DNA of 64,000 bases from Allodiplogaster sudhausi (lineage: Eukaryota; Nematoda; Chromadorea; Rhabditida; Diplogasteridae), in NCBI GenBank assembly GCA_945643635.1, contig CALZFC010000278.1, positions 186,001 through 250,000 of the forward strand, given 5' to 3'. A program made the position numbers and the translations under genes. Position 1 is the stretch's first letter. Every line of letters begins with the position of its first letter. A model generated the notes under the pieces. It did not search any database. It was not told where the DNA came from and was given only the letters and a program-made list of their open reading frames with translations. Below, piece after piece: positions 38,401 to 53,400 of this stretch.

Positions 38401-41400
38401 GGACGAGGACATCAAACTTGGATGGTAGTCTCCTTCGCATGTGGTGTTGACGACGTCCAGATGGACGGAGAATTCTGTTTGCTACGTTAGATTGAAGATT
38501 TTAGTTCGGAAACTTTAGCATGTGACTGGTATGGCACAGGCCATTCTCGCACGCACATGCAGATATGTACGCTACGCGTCCGCTTGCTTCTTCGGTTTAA
38601 TTACCCAAGTTTGAGGTACTAATTCGATCTGGCTCACTGAAAGGTGTGGCCTAAACCACAAATTTTGGAACGGCTCTGCTTAGGTGGAGCCAAAAATTAT
38701 GTGAAAAGGATAGAGAAATTACTCTATCTTCAAAATTCGAGCATCTAGGGCAAGTAATCATACATTAGACGCATGTACATGTACATATAGAGTCGTCATC
38801 CTTCTCGCTCAGCAAAACTTGTTACAAAGGGCTCAGTAACTCGGCATCTTTTTGGACGAGGACATCAAACTTGGATGGTAGTCTCCTTCGCATGTGGTGT
38901 TGACGACGTCCAGATGGACGGAGAATTCTGTTTGCTACGTTAGATTGAAGATTTTAGTTCGGAAACTTTAGCATGTGACTGGTATGGCACAGGCCATTCT
39001 CGCACGCACATGCAGATATGTACGCTACGCGTCCGCTTGCTTCTTCGGTTTAATTACCCAAGTTTGAGGTACTAATTCGATCTGGCTCACTGAAAGGTGT
39101 GGCCTAAACCACAAATTTTGGAACGGCTCTGCTTAGGTGGAGCCAAAAATTATGTGAAAAGGATAGAGAAATTACTCTATCTTCAAAATTCGAGCATCTA
39201 GGGCAAGTAATCATACATTAGACGCATGTACATGTACATATAGAGTCGTCATCCTTCTCGCTCAGCAAAACTTGTTACAAAGGGCTCAGTAACTCGGCAT
39301 CTTTTTGGACGAGGACATCAAACTTGGATGGTAGTCTCCTTCGCATGTGGTGTTGACGACGTCCAGATGGACGGAGAATTCTGTTTGCTACGTTAGATTG
39401 AAGATTTTAGTTCGGAAACTTTAGCATGTGACTGGTATGGCACAGGCCATTCTCGCACGCACATGCAGATATGTACGCTACGCGTCCGCTTGCTTCTTCG
39501 GTTTAATTACCCAAGTTTGAGGTACTAATTCGATCTGGCTCACTGAAAGGTGTGGCCTAAACCACAAATTTTGGAACGGCTCTGCTTAGGTGGAGCCAAA
39601 AATTATGTGAAAAGGATAGAGAAATTACTCTATCTTCAAAATTCGAGCATCTAGGGCAAGTAATCATACATTAGACGCATGTACATGTACATATAGAGTC
39701 GTCATCCTTCTCGCTCAGCAAAACTTGTTACAAAGGGCTCAGTAACTCGGCATCTTTTTGGACGAGGACATCAAACTTGGATGGTAGTCTCCTTCGCATG
39801 TGGTGTTGACGACGTCCAGATGGACGGAGAATTCTGTTTGCTACGTTAGATTGAAGATTTTAGTTCGGAAACTTTAGCATGTGACTGGTATGGCACAGGC
39901 CATTCTCGCACGCACATGCAGATATGTACGCTACGCGTCCGCTTGCTTCTTCGGTTTAATTACCCAAGTTTGAGGTACTAATTCGATCTGGCTCACTGAA
40001 AGGTGTGGCCTAAACCACAAATTTTGGAACGGCTCTGCTTAGGTGGAGCCAAAAATTATGTGAAAAGGATAGAGAAATTACTCTATCTTCAAAATTCGAG
40101 CATCTAGGGCAAGTAATCATACATTAGACGCATGTACATGTACATATAGAGTCGTCATCCTTCTCGCTCAGCAAAACTTGTTACAAAGGGCTCAGTAACT
40201 CGGCATCTTTTTGGACGAGGACATCAAACTTGGATGGTAGTCTCCTTCGCATGTGGTGTTGACGACGTCCAGATGGACGGAGAATTCTGTTTGCTACGTT
40301 AGATTGAAGATTTTAGTTCGGAAACTTTAGCATGTGACTGGTATGGCACAGGCCATTCTCGCACGCACATGCAGATATGTACGCTACGCGTCCGCTTGCT
40401 TCTTCGGTTTAATTACCCAAGTTTGAGGTACTAATTCGATCTGGCTCACTGAAAGGTGTGGCCTAAACCACAAATTTTGGAACGGCTCTGCTTAGGTGGA
40501 GCCAAAAATTATGTGAAAAGGATAGAGAAATTACTCTATCTTCAAAATTCGAGCATCTAGGGCAAGTAATCATACATTAGACGCATGTACATGTACATAT
40601 AGAGTCGTCATCCTTCTCGCTCAGCAAAACTTGTTACAAAGGGCTCAGTAACTCGGCATCTTTTTGGACGAGGACATCAAACTTGGATGGTAGTCTCCTT
40701 CGCATGTGGTGTTGACGACGTCCAGATGGACGGAGAATTCTGTTTGCTACGTTAGATTGAAGATTTTAGTTCGGAAACTTTAGCATGTGACTGGTATGGC
40801 ACAGGCCATTCTCGCACGCACATGCAGATATGTACGCTACGCGTCCGCTTGCTTCTTCGGTTTAATTACCCAAGTTTGAGGTACTAATTCGATCTGGCTC
40901 ACTGAAAGGTGTGGCCTAAACCACAAATTTTGGAACGGCTCTGCTTAGGTGGAGCCAAAAATTATGTGAAAAGGATAGAGAAATTACTCTATCTTCAAAA
41001 TTCGAGCATCTAGGGCAAGTAATCATACATTAGACGCATGTACATGTACATATAGAGTCGTCATCCTTCTCGCTCAGCAAAACTTGTTACAAAGGGCTCA
41101 GTAACTCGGCATCTTTTTGGACGAGGACATCAAACTTGGATGGTAGTCTCCTTCGCATGTGGTGTTGACGACGTCCAGATGGACGGAGAATTCTGTTTGC
41201 TACGTTAGATTGAAGATTTTAGTTCGGAAACTTTAGCATGTGACTGGTATGGCACAGGCCATTCTCGCACGCACATGCAGATATGTACGCTACGCGTCCG
41301 CTTGCTTCTTCGGTTTAATTACCCAAGTTTGAGGTACTAATTCGATCTGGCTCACTGAAAGGTGTGGCCTAAACCACAAATTTTGGAACGGCTCTGCTTA

Positions 41401-44400
41401 GGTGGAGCCAAAAATTATGTGAAAAGGATAGAGAAATTACTCTATCTTCAAAATTCGAGCATCTAGGGCAAGTAATCATACATTAGACGCATGTACATGT
41501 ACATATAGAGTCGTCATCCTTCTCGCTCAGCAAAACTTGTTACAAAGGGCTCAGTAACTCGGCATCTTTTTGGACGAGGACATCAAACTTGGATGGTAGT
41601 CTCCTTCGCATGTGGTGTTGACGACGTCCAGATGGACGGAGAATTCTGTTTGCTACGTTAGATTGAAGATTTTAGTTCGGAAACTTTAGCATGTGACTGG
41701 TATGGCACAGGCCATTCTCGCACGCACATGCAGATATGTACGCTACGCGTCCGCTTGCTTCTTCGGTTTAATTACCCAAGTTTGAGGTACTAATTCGATC
41801 TGGCTCACTGAAAGGTGTGGCCTAAACCACAAATTTTGGAACGGCTCTGCTTAGGTGGAGCCAAAAATTATGTGAAAAGGATAGAGAAATTACTCTATCT
41901 TCAAAATTCGAGCATCTAGGGCAAGTAATCATACATTAGACGCATGTACATGTACATATAGAGTCGTCATCCTTCTCGCTCAGCAAAACTTGTTACAAAG
42001 GGCTCAGTAACTCGGCATCTTTTTGGACGAGGACATCAAACTTGGATGGTAGTCTCCTTCGCATGTGGTGTTGACGACGTCCAGATGGACGGAGAATTCT
42101 GTTTGCTACGTTAGATTGAAGATTTTAGTTCGGAAACTTTAGCATGTGACTGGTATGGCACAGGCCATTCTCGCACGCACATGCAGATATGTACGCTACG
42201 CGTCCGCTTGCTTCTTCGGTTTAATTACCCAAGTTTGAGGTACTAATTCGATCTGGCTCACTGAAAGGTGTGGCCTAAACCACAAATTTTGGAACGGCTC
42301 TGCTTAGGTGGAGCCAAAAATTATGTGAAAAGGATAGAGAAATTACTCTATCTTCAAAATTCGAGCATCTAGGGCAAGTAATCATACATTAGACGCATGT
42401 ACATGTACATATAGAGTCGTCATCCTTCTCGCTCAGCAAAACTTGTTACAAAGGGCTCAGTAACTCGGCATCTTTTTGGACGAGGACATCAAACTTGGAT
42501 GGTAGTCTCCTTCGCATGTGGTGTTGACGACGTCCAGATGGACGGAGAATTCTGTTTGCTACGTTAGATTGAAGATTTTAGTTCGGAAACTTTAGCATGT
42601 GACTGGTATGGCACAGGCCATTCTCGCACGCACATGCAGATATGTACGCTACGCGTCCGCTTGCTTCTTCGGTTTAATTACCCAAGTTTGAGGTACTAAT
42701 TCGATCTGGCTCACTGAAAGGTGTGGCCTAAACCACAAATTTTGGAACGGCTCTGCTTAGGTGGAGCCAAAAATTATGTGAAAAGGATAGAGAAATTACT
42801 CTATCTTCAAAATTCGAGCATCTAGGGCAAGTAATCATACATTAGACGCATGTACATGTACATATAGAGTCGTCATCCTTCTCGCTCAGCAAAACTTGTT
42901 ACAAAGGGCTCAGTAACTCGGCATCTTTTTGGACGAGGACATCAAACTTGGATGGTAGTCTCCTTCGCATGTGGTGTTGACGACGTCCAGATGGACGGAG
43001 AATTCTGTTTGCTACGTTAGATTGAAGATTTTAGTTCGGAAACTTTAGCATGTGACTGGTATGGCACAGGCCATTCTCGCACGCACATGCAGATATGTAC
43101 GCTACGCGTCCGCTTGCTTCTTCGGTTTAATTACCCAAGTTTGAGGTACTAATTCGATCTGGCTCACTGAAAGGTGTGGCCTAAACCACAAATTTTGGAA
43201 CGGCTCTGCTTAGGTGGAGCCAAAAATTATGTGAAAAGGATAGAGAAATTACTCTATCTTCAAAATTCGAGCATCTAGGGCAAGTAATCATACATTAGAC
43301 GCATGTACATGTACATATAGAGTCGTCATCCTTCTCGCTCAGCAAAACTTGTTACAAAGGGCTCAGTAACTCGGCATCTTTTTGGACGAGGACATCAAAC
43401 TTGGATGGTAGTCTCCTTCGCATGTGGTGTTGACGACGTCCAGATGGACGGAGAATTCTGTTTGCTACGTTAGATTGAAGATTTTAGTTCGGAAACTTTA
43501 GCATGTGACTGGTATGGCACAGGCCATTCTCGCACGCACATGCAGATATGTACGCTACGCGTCCGCTTGCTTCTTCGGTTTAATTACCCAAGTTTGAGGT
43601 ACTAATTCGATCTGGCTCACTGAAAGGTGTGGCCTAAACCACAAATTTTGGAACGGCTCTGCTTAGGTGGAGCCAAAAATTATGTGAAAAGGATAGAGAA
43701 ATTACTCTATCTTCAAAATTCGAGCATCTAGGGCAAGTAATCATACATTAGACGCATGTACATGTACATATAGAGTCGTCATCCTTCTCGCTCAGCAAAA
43801 CTTGTTACAAAGGGCTCAGTAACTCGGCATCTTTTTGGACGAGGACATCAAACTTGGATGGTAGTCTCCTTCGCATGTGGTGTTGACGACGTCCAGATGG
43901 ACGGAGAATTCTGTTTGCTACGTTAGATTGAAGATTTTAGTTCGGAAACTTTAGCATGTGACTGGTATGGCACAGGCCATTCTCGCACGCACATGCAGAT
44001 ATGTACGCTACGCGTCCGCTTGCTTCTTCGGTTTAATTACCCAAGTTTGAGGTACTAATTCGATCTGGCTCACTGAAAGGTGTGGCCTAAACCACAAATT
44101 TTGGAACGGCTCTGCTTAGGTGGAGCCAAAAATTATGTGAAAAGGATAGAGAAATTACTCTATCTTCAAAATTCGAGCATCTAGGGCAAGTAATCATACA
44201 TTAGACGCATGTACATGTACATATAGAGTCGTCATCCTTCTCGCTCAGCAAAACTTGTTACAAAGGGCTCAGTAACTCGGCATCTTTTTGGACGAGGACA
44301 TCAAACTTGGATGGTAGTCTCCTTCGCATGTGGTGTTGACGACGTCCAGATGGACGGAGAATTCTGTTTGCTACGTTAGATTGAAGATTTTAGTTCGGAA

Positions 44401-47400
44401 ACTTTAGCATGTGACTGGTATGGCACAGGCCATTCTCGCACGCACATGCAGATATGTACGCTACGCGTCCGCTTGCTTCTTCGGTTTAATTACCCAAGTT
44501 TGAGGTACTAATTCGATCTGGCTCACTGAAAGGTGTGGCCTAAACCACAAATTTTGGAACGGCTCTGCTTAGGTGGAGCCAAAAATTATGTGAAAAGGAT
44601 AGAGAAATTACTCTATCTTCAAAATTCGAGCATCTAGGGCAAGTAATCATACATTAGACGCATGTACATGTACATATAGAGTCGTCATCCTTCTCGCTCA
44701 GCAAAACTTGTTACAAAGGGCTCAGTAACTCGGCATCTTTTTGGACGAGGACATCAAACTTGGATGGTAGTCTCCTTCGCATGTGGTGTTGACGACGTCC
44801 AGATGGACGGAGAATTCTGTTTGCTACGTTAGATTGAAGATTTTAGTTCGGAAACTTTAGCATGTGACTGGTATGGCACAGGCCATTCTCGCACGCACAT
44901 GCAGATATGTACGCTACGCGTCCGCTTGCTTCTTCGGTTTAATTACCCAAGTTTGAGGTACTAATTCGATCTGGCTCACTGAAAGGTGTGGCCTAAACCA
45001 CAAATTTTGGAACGGCTCTGCTTAGGTGGAGCCAAAAATTATGTGAAAAGGATAGAGAAATTACTCTATCTTCAAAATTCGAGCATCTAGGGCAAGTAAT
45101 CATACATTAGACGCATGTACATGTACATATAGAGTCGTCATCCTTCTCGCTCAGCAAAACTTGTTACAAAGGGCTCAGTAACTCGGCATCTTTTTGGACG
45201 AGGACATCAAACTTGGATGGTAGTCTCCTTCGCATGTGGTGTTGACGACGTCCAGATGGACGGAGAATTCTGTTTGCTACGTTAGATTGAAGATTTTAGT
45301 TCGGAAACTTTAGCATGTGACTGGTATGGCACAGGCCATTCTCGCACGCACATGCAGATATGTACGCTACGCGTCCGCTTGCTTCTTCGGTTTAATTACC
45401 CAAGTTTGAGGTACTAATTCGATCTGGCTCACTGAAAGGTGTGGCCTAAACCACAAATTTTGGAACGGCTCTGCTTAGGTGGAGCCAAAAATTATGTGAA
45501 AAGGATAGAGAAATTACTCTATCTTCAAAATTCGAGCATCTAGGGCAAGTAATCATACATTAGACGCATGTACATGTACATATAGAGTCGTCATCCTTCT
45601 CGCTCAGCAAAACTTGTTACAAAGGGCTCAGTAACTCGGCATCTTTTTGGACGAGGACATCAAACTTGGATGGTAGTCTCCTTCGCATGTGGTGTTGACG
45701 ACGTCCAGATGGACGGAGAATTCTGTTTGCTACGTTAGATTGAAGATTTTAGTTCGGAAACTTTAGCATGTGACTGGTATGGCACAGGCCATTCTCGCAC
45801 GCACATGCAGATATGTACGCTACGCGTCCGCTTGCTTCTTCGGTTTAATTACCCAAGTTTGAGGTACTAATTCGATCTGGCTCACTGAAAGGTGTGGCCT
45901 AAACCACAAATTTTGGAACGGCTCTGCTTAGGTGGAGCCAAAAATTATGTGAAAAGGATAGAGAAATTACTCTATCTTCAAAATTCGAGCATCTAGGGCA
46001 AGTAATCATACATTAGACGCATGTACATGTACATATAGAGTCGTCATCCTTCTCGCTCAGCAAAACTTGTTACAAAGGGCTCAGTAACTCGGCATCTTTT
46101 TGGACGAGGACATCAAACTTGGATGGTAGTCTCCTTCGCATGTGGTGTTGACGACGTCCAGATGGACGGAGAATTCTGTTTGCTACGTTAGATTGAAGAT
46201 TTTAGTTCGGAAACTTTAGCATGTGACTGGTATGGCACAGGCCATTCTCGCACGCACATGCAGATATGTACGCTACGCGTCCGCTTGCTTCTTCGGTTTA
46301 ATTACCCAAGTTTGAGGTACTAATTCGATCTGGCTCACTGAAAGGTGTGGCCTAAACCACAAATTTTGGAACGGCTCTGCTTAGGTGGAGCCAAAAATTA
46401 TGTGAAAAGGATAGAGAAATTACTCTATCTTCAAAATTCGAGCATCTAGGGCAAGTAATCATACATTAGACGCATGTACATGTACATATAGAGTCGTCAT
46501 CCTTCTCGCTCAGCAAAACTTGTTACAAAGGGCTCAGTAACTCGGCATCTTTTTGGACGAGGACATCAAACTTGGATGGTAGTCTCCTTCGCATGTGGTG
46601 TTGACGACGTCCAGATGGACGGAGAATTCTGTTTGCTACGTTAGATTGAAGATTTTAGTTCGGAAACTTTAGCATGTGACTGGTATGGCACAGGCCATTC
46701 TCGCACGCACATGCAGATATGTACGCTACGCGTCCGCTTGCTTCTTCGGTTTAATTACCCAAGTTTGAGGTACTAATTCGATCTGGCTCACTGAAAGGTG
46801 TGGCCTAAACCACAAATTTTGGAACGGCTCTGCTTAGGTGGAGCCAAAAATTATGTGAAAAGGATAGAGAAATTACTCTATCTTCAAAATTCGAGCATCT
46901 AGGGCAAGTAATCATACATTAGACGCATGTACATGTACATATAGAGTCGTCATCCTTCTCGCTCAGCAAAACTTGTTACAAAGGGCTCAGTAACTCGGCA
47001 TCTTTTTGGACGAGGACATCAAACTTGGATGGTAGTCTCCTTCGCATGTGGTGTTGACGACGTCCAGATGGACGGAGAATTCTGTTTGCTACGTTAGATT
47101 GAAGATTTTAGTTCGGAAACTTTAGCATGTGACTGGTATGGCACAGGCCATTCTCGCACGCACATGCAGATATGTACGCTACGCGTCCGCTTGCTTCTTC
47201 GGTTTAATTACCCAAGTTTGAGGTACTAATTCGATCTGGCTCACTGAAAGGTGTGGCCTAAACCACAAATTTTGGAACGGCTCTGCTTAGGTGGAGCCAA
47301 AAATTATGTGAAAAGGATAGAGAAATTACTCTATCTTCAAAATTCGAGCATCTAGGGCAAGTAATCATACATTAGACGCATGTACATGTACATATAGAGT

Positions 47401-50400
47401 CGTCATCCTTCTCGCTCAGCAAAACTTGTTACAAAGGGCTCAGTAACTCGGCATCTTTTTGGACGAGGACATCAAACTTGGATGGTAGTCTCCTTCGCAT
47501 GTGGTGTTGACGACGTCCAGATGGACGGAGAATTCTGTTTGCTACGTTAGATTGAAGATTTTAGTTCGGAAACTTTAGCATGTGACTGGTATGGCACAGG
47601 CCATTCTCGCACGCACATGCAGATATGTACGCTACGCGTCCGCTTGCTTCTTCGGTTTAATTACCCAAGTTTGAGGTACTAATTCGATCTGGCTCACTGA
47701 AAGGTGTGGCCTAAACCACAAATTTTGGAACGGCTCTGCTTAGGTGGAGCCAAAAATTATGTGAAAAGGATAGAGAAATTACTCTATCTTCAAAATTCGA
47801 GCATCTAGGGCAAGTAATCATACATTAGACGCATGTACATGTACATATAGAGTCGTCATCCTTCTCGCTCAGCAAAACTTGTTACAAAGGGCTCAGTAAC
47901 TCGGCATCTTTTTGGACGAGGACATCAAACTTGGATGGTAGTCTCCTTCGCATGTGGTGTTGACGACGTCCAGATGGACGGAGAATTCTGTTTGCTACGT
48001 TAGATTGAAGATTTTAGTTCGGAAACTTTAGCATGTGACTGGTATGGCACAGGCCATTCTCGCACGCACATGCAGATATGTACGCTACGCGTCCGCTTGC
48101 TTCTTCGGTTTAATTACCCAAGTTTGAGGTACTAATTCGATCTGGCTCACTGAAAGGTGTGGCCTAAACCACAAATTTTGGAACGGCTCTGCTTAGGTGG
48201 AGCCAAAAATTATGTGAAAAGGATAGAGAAATTACTCTATCTTCAAAATTCGAGCATCTAGGGCAAGTAATCATACATTAGACGCATGTACATGTACATA
48301 TAGAGTCGTCATCCTTCTCGCTCAGCAAAACTTGTTACAAAGGGCTCAGTAACTCGGCATCTTTTTGGACGAGGACATCAAACTTGGATGGTAGTCTCCT
48401 TCGCATGTGGTGTTGACGACGTCCAGATGGACGGAGAATTCTGTTTGCTACGTTAGATTGAAGATTTTAGTTCGGAAACTTTAGCATGTGACTGGTATGG
48501 CACAGGCCATTCTCGCACGCACATGCAGATATGTACGCTACGCGTCCGCTTGCTTCTTCGGTTTAATTACCCAAGTTTGAGGTACTAATTCGATCTGGCT
48601 CACTGAAAGGTGTGGCCTAAACCACAAATTTTGGAACGGCTCTGCTTAGGTGGAGCCAAAAATTATGTGAAAAGGATAGAGAAATTACTCTATCTTCAAA
48701 ATTCGAGCATCTAGGGCAAGTAATCATACATTAGACGCATGTACATGTACATATAGAGTCGTCATCCTTCTCGCTCAGCAAAACTTGTTACAAAGGGCTC
48801 AGTAACTCGGCATCTTTTTGGACGAGGACATCAAACTTGGATGGTAGTCTCCTTCGCATGTGGTGTTGACGACGTCCAGATGGACGGAGAATTCTGTTTG
48901 CTACGTTAGATTGAAGATTTTAGTTCGGAAACTTTAGCATGTGACTGGTATGGCACAGGCCATTCTCGCACGCACATGCAGATATGTACGCTACGCGTCC
49001 GCTTGCTTCTTCGGTTTAATTACCCAAGTTTGAGGTACTAATTCGATCTGGCTCACTGAAAGGTGTGGCCTAAACCACAAATTTTGGAACGGCTCTGCTT
49101 AGGTGGAGCCAAAAATTATGTGAAAAGGATAGAGAAATTACTCTATCTTCAAAATTCGAGCATCTAGGGCAAGTAATCATACATTAGACGCATGTACATG
49201 TACATATAGAGTCGTCATCCTTCTCGCTCAGCAAAACTTGTTACAAAGGGCTCAGTAACTCGGCATCTTTTTGGACGAGGACATCAAACTTGGATGGTAG
49301 TCTCCTTCGCATGTGGTGTTGACGACGTCCAGATGGACGGAGAATTCTGTTTGCTACGTTAGATTGAAGATTTTAGTTCGGAAACTTTAGCATGTGACTG
49401 GTATGGCACAGGCCATTCTCGCACGCACATGCAGATATGTACGCTACGCGTCCGCTTGCTTCTTCGGTTTAATTACCCAAGTTTGAGGTACTAATTCGAT
49501 CTGGCTCACTGAAAGGTGTGGCCTAAACCACAAATTTTGGAACGGCTCTGCTTAGGTGGAGCCAAAAATTATGTGAAAAGGATAGAGAAATTACTCTATC
49601 TTCAAAATTCGAGCATCTAGGGCAAGTAATCATACATTAGACGCATGTACATGTACATATAGAGTCGTCATCCTTCTCGCTCAGCAAAACTTGTTACAAA
49701 GGGCTCAGTAACTCGGCATCTTTTTGGACGAGGACATCAAACTTGGATGGTAGTCTCCTTCGCATGTGGTGTTGACGACGTCCAGATGGACGGAGAATTC
49801 TGTTTGCTACGTTAGATTGAAGATTTTAGTTCGGAAACTTTAGCATGTGACTGGTATGGCACAGGCCATTCTCGCACGCACATGCAGATATGTACGCTAC
49901 GCGTCCGCTTGCTTCTTCGGTTTAATTACCCAAGTTTGAGGTACTAATTCGATCTGGCTCACTGAAAGGTGTGGCCTAAACCACAAATTTTGGAACGGCT
50001 CTGCTTAGGTGGAGCCAAAAATTATGTGAAAAGGATAGAGAAATTACTCTATCTTCAAAATTCGAGCATCTAGGGCAAGTAATCATACATTAGACGCATG
50101 TACATGTACATATAGAGTCGTCATCCTTCTCGCTCAGCAAAACTTGTTACAAAGGGCTCAGTAACTCGGCATCTTTTTGGACGAGGACATCAAACTTGGA
50201 TGGTAGTCTCCTTCGCATGTGGTGTTGACGACGTCCAGATGGACGGAGAATTCTGTTTGCTACGTTAGATTGAAGATTTTAGTTCGGAAACTTTAGCATG
50301 TGACTGGTATGGCACAGGCCATTCTCGCACGCACATGCAGATATGTACGCTACGCGTCCGCTTGCTTCTTCGGTTTAATTACCCAAGTTTGAGGTACTAA

Positions 50401-53400
50401 TTCGATCTGGCTCACTGAAAGGTGTGGCCTAAACCACAAATTTTGGAACGGCTCTGCTTAGGTGGAGCCAAAAATTATGTGAAAAGGATAGAGAAATTAC
50501 TCTATCTTCAAAATTCGAGCATCTAGGGCAAGTAATCATACATTAGACGCATGTACATGTACATATAGAGTCGTCATCCTTCTCGCTCAGCAAAACTTGT
50601 TACAAAGGGCTCAGTAACTCGGCATCTTTTTGGACGAGGACATCAAACTTGGATGGTAGTCTCCTTCGCATGTGGTGTTGACGACGTCCAGATGGACGGA
50701 GAATTCTGTTTGCTACGTTAGATTGAAGATTTTAGTTCGGAAACTTTAGCATGTGACTGGTATGGCACAGGCCATTCTCGCACGCACATGCAGATATGTA
50801 CGCTACGCGTCCGCTTGCTTCTTCGGTTTAATTACCCAAGTTTGAGGTACTAATTCGATCTGGCTCACTGAAAGGTGTGGCCTAAACCACAAATTTTGGA
50901 ACGGCTCTGCTTAGGTGGAGCCAAAAATTATGTGAAAAGGATAGAGAAATTACTCTATCTTCAAAATTCGAGCATCTAGGGCAAGTAATCATACATTAGA
51001 CGCATGTACATGTACATATAGAGTCGTCATCCTTCTCGCTCAGCAAAACTTGTTACAAAGGGCTCAGTAACTCGGCATCTTTTTGGACGAGGACATCAAA
51101 CTTGGATGGTAGTCTCCTTCGCATGTGGTGTTGACGACGTCCAGATGGACGGAGAATTCTGTTTGCTACGTTAGATTGAAGATTTTAGTTCGGAAACTTT
51201 AGCATGTGACTGGTATGGCACAGGCCATTCTCGCACGCACATGCAGATATGTACGCTACGCGTCCGCTTGCTTCTTCGGTTTAATTACCCAAGTTTGAGG
51301 TACTAATTCGATCTGGCTCACTGAAAGGTGTGGCCTAAACCACAAATTTTGGAACGGCTCTGCTTAGGTGGAGCCAAAAATTATGTGAAAAGGATAGAGA
51401 AATTACTCTATCTTCAAAATTCGAGCATCTAGGGCAAGTAATCATACATTAGACGCATGTACATGTACATATAGAGTCGTCATCCTTCTCGCTCAGCAAA
51501 ACTTGTTACAAAGGGCTCAGTAACTCGGCATCTTTTTGGACGAGGACATCAAACTTGGATGGTAGTCTCCTTCGCATGTGGTGTTGACGACGTCCAGATG
51601 GACGGAGAATTCTGTTTGCTACGTTAGATTGAAGATTTTAGTTCGGAAACTTTAGCATGTGACTGGTATGGCACAGGCCATTCTCGCACGCACATGCAGA
51701 TATGTACGCTACGCGTCCGCTTGCTTCTTCGGTTTAATTACCCAAGTTTGAGGTACTAATTCGATCTGGCTCACTGAAAGGTGTGGCCTAAACCACAAAT
51801 TTTGGAACGGCTCTGCTTAGGTGGAGCCAAAAATTATGTGAAAAGGATAGAGAAATTACTCTATCTTCAAAATTCGAGCATCTAGGGCAAGTAATCATAC
51901 ATTAGACGCATGTACATGTACATATAGAGTCGTCATCCTTCTCGCTCAGCAAAACTTGTTACAAAGGGCTCAGTAACTCGGCATCTTTTTGGACGAGGAC
52001 ATCAAACTTGGATGGTAGTCTCCTTCGCATGTGGTGTTGACGACGTCCAGATGGACGGAGAATTCTGTTTGCTACGTTAGATTGAAGATTTTAGTTCGGA
52101 AACTTTAGCATGTGACTGGTATGGCACAGGCCATTCTCGCACGCACATGCAGATATGTACGCTACGCGTCCGCTTGCTTCTTCGGTTTAATTACCCAAGT
52201 TTGAGGTACTAATTCGATCTGGCTCACTGAAAGGTGTGGCCTAAACCACAAATTTTGGAACGGCTCTGCTTAGGTGGAGCCAAAAATTATGTGAAAAGGA
52301 TAGAGAAATTACTCTATCTTCAAAATTCGAGCATCTAGGGCAAGTAATCATACATTAGACGCATGTACATGTACATATAGAGTCGTCATCCTTCTCGCTC
52401 AGCAAAACTTGTTACAAAGGGCTCAGTAACTCGGCATCTTTTTGGACGAGGACATCAAACTTGGATGGTAGTCTCCTTCGCATGTGGTGTTGACGACGTC
52501 CAGATGGACGGAGAATTCTGTTTGCTACGTTAGATTGAAGATTTTAGTTCGGAAACTTTAGCATGTGACTGGTATGGCACAGGCCATTCTCGCACGCACA
52601 TGCAGATATGTACGCTACGCGTCCGCTTGCTTCTTCGGTTTAATTACCCAAGTTTGAGGTACTAATTCGATCTGGCTCACTGAAAGGTGTGGCCTAAACC
52701 ACAAATTTTGGAACGGCTCTGCTTAGGTGGAGCCAAAAATTATGTGAAAAGGATAGAGAAATTACTCTATCTTCAAAATTCGAGCATCTAGGGCAAGTAA
52801 TCATACATTAGACGCATGTACATGTACATATAGAGTCGTCATCCTTCTCGCTCAGCAAAACTTGTTACAAAGGGCTCAGTAACTCGGCATCTTTTTGGAC
52901 GAGGACATCAAACTTGGATGGTAGTCTCCTTCGCATGTGGTGTTGACGACGTCCAGATGGACGGAGAATTCTGTTTGCTACGTTAGATTGAAGATTTTAG
53001 TTCGGAAACTTTAGCATGTGACTGGTATGGCACAGGCCATTCTCGCACGCACATGCAGATATGTACGCTACGCGTCCGCTTGCTTCTTCGGTTTAATTAC
53101 CCAAGTTTGAGGTACTAATTCGATCTGGCTCACTGAAAGGTGTGGCCTAAACCACAAATTTTGGAACGGCTCTGCTTAGGTGGAGCCAAAAATTATGTGA
53201 AAAGGATAGAGAAATTACTCTATCTTCAAAATTCGAGCATCTAGGGCAAGTAATCATACATTAGACGCATGTACATGTACATATAGAGTCGTCATCCTTC
53301 TCGCTCAGCAAAACTTGTTACAAAGGGCTCAGTAACTCGGCATCTTTTTGGACGAGGACATCAAACTTGGATGGTAGTCTCCTTCGCATGTGGTGTTGAC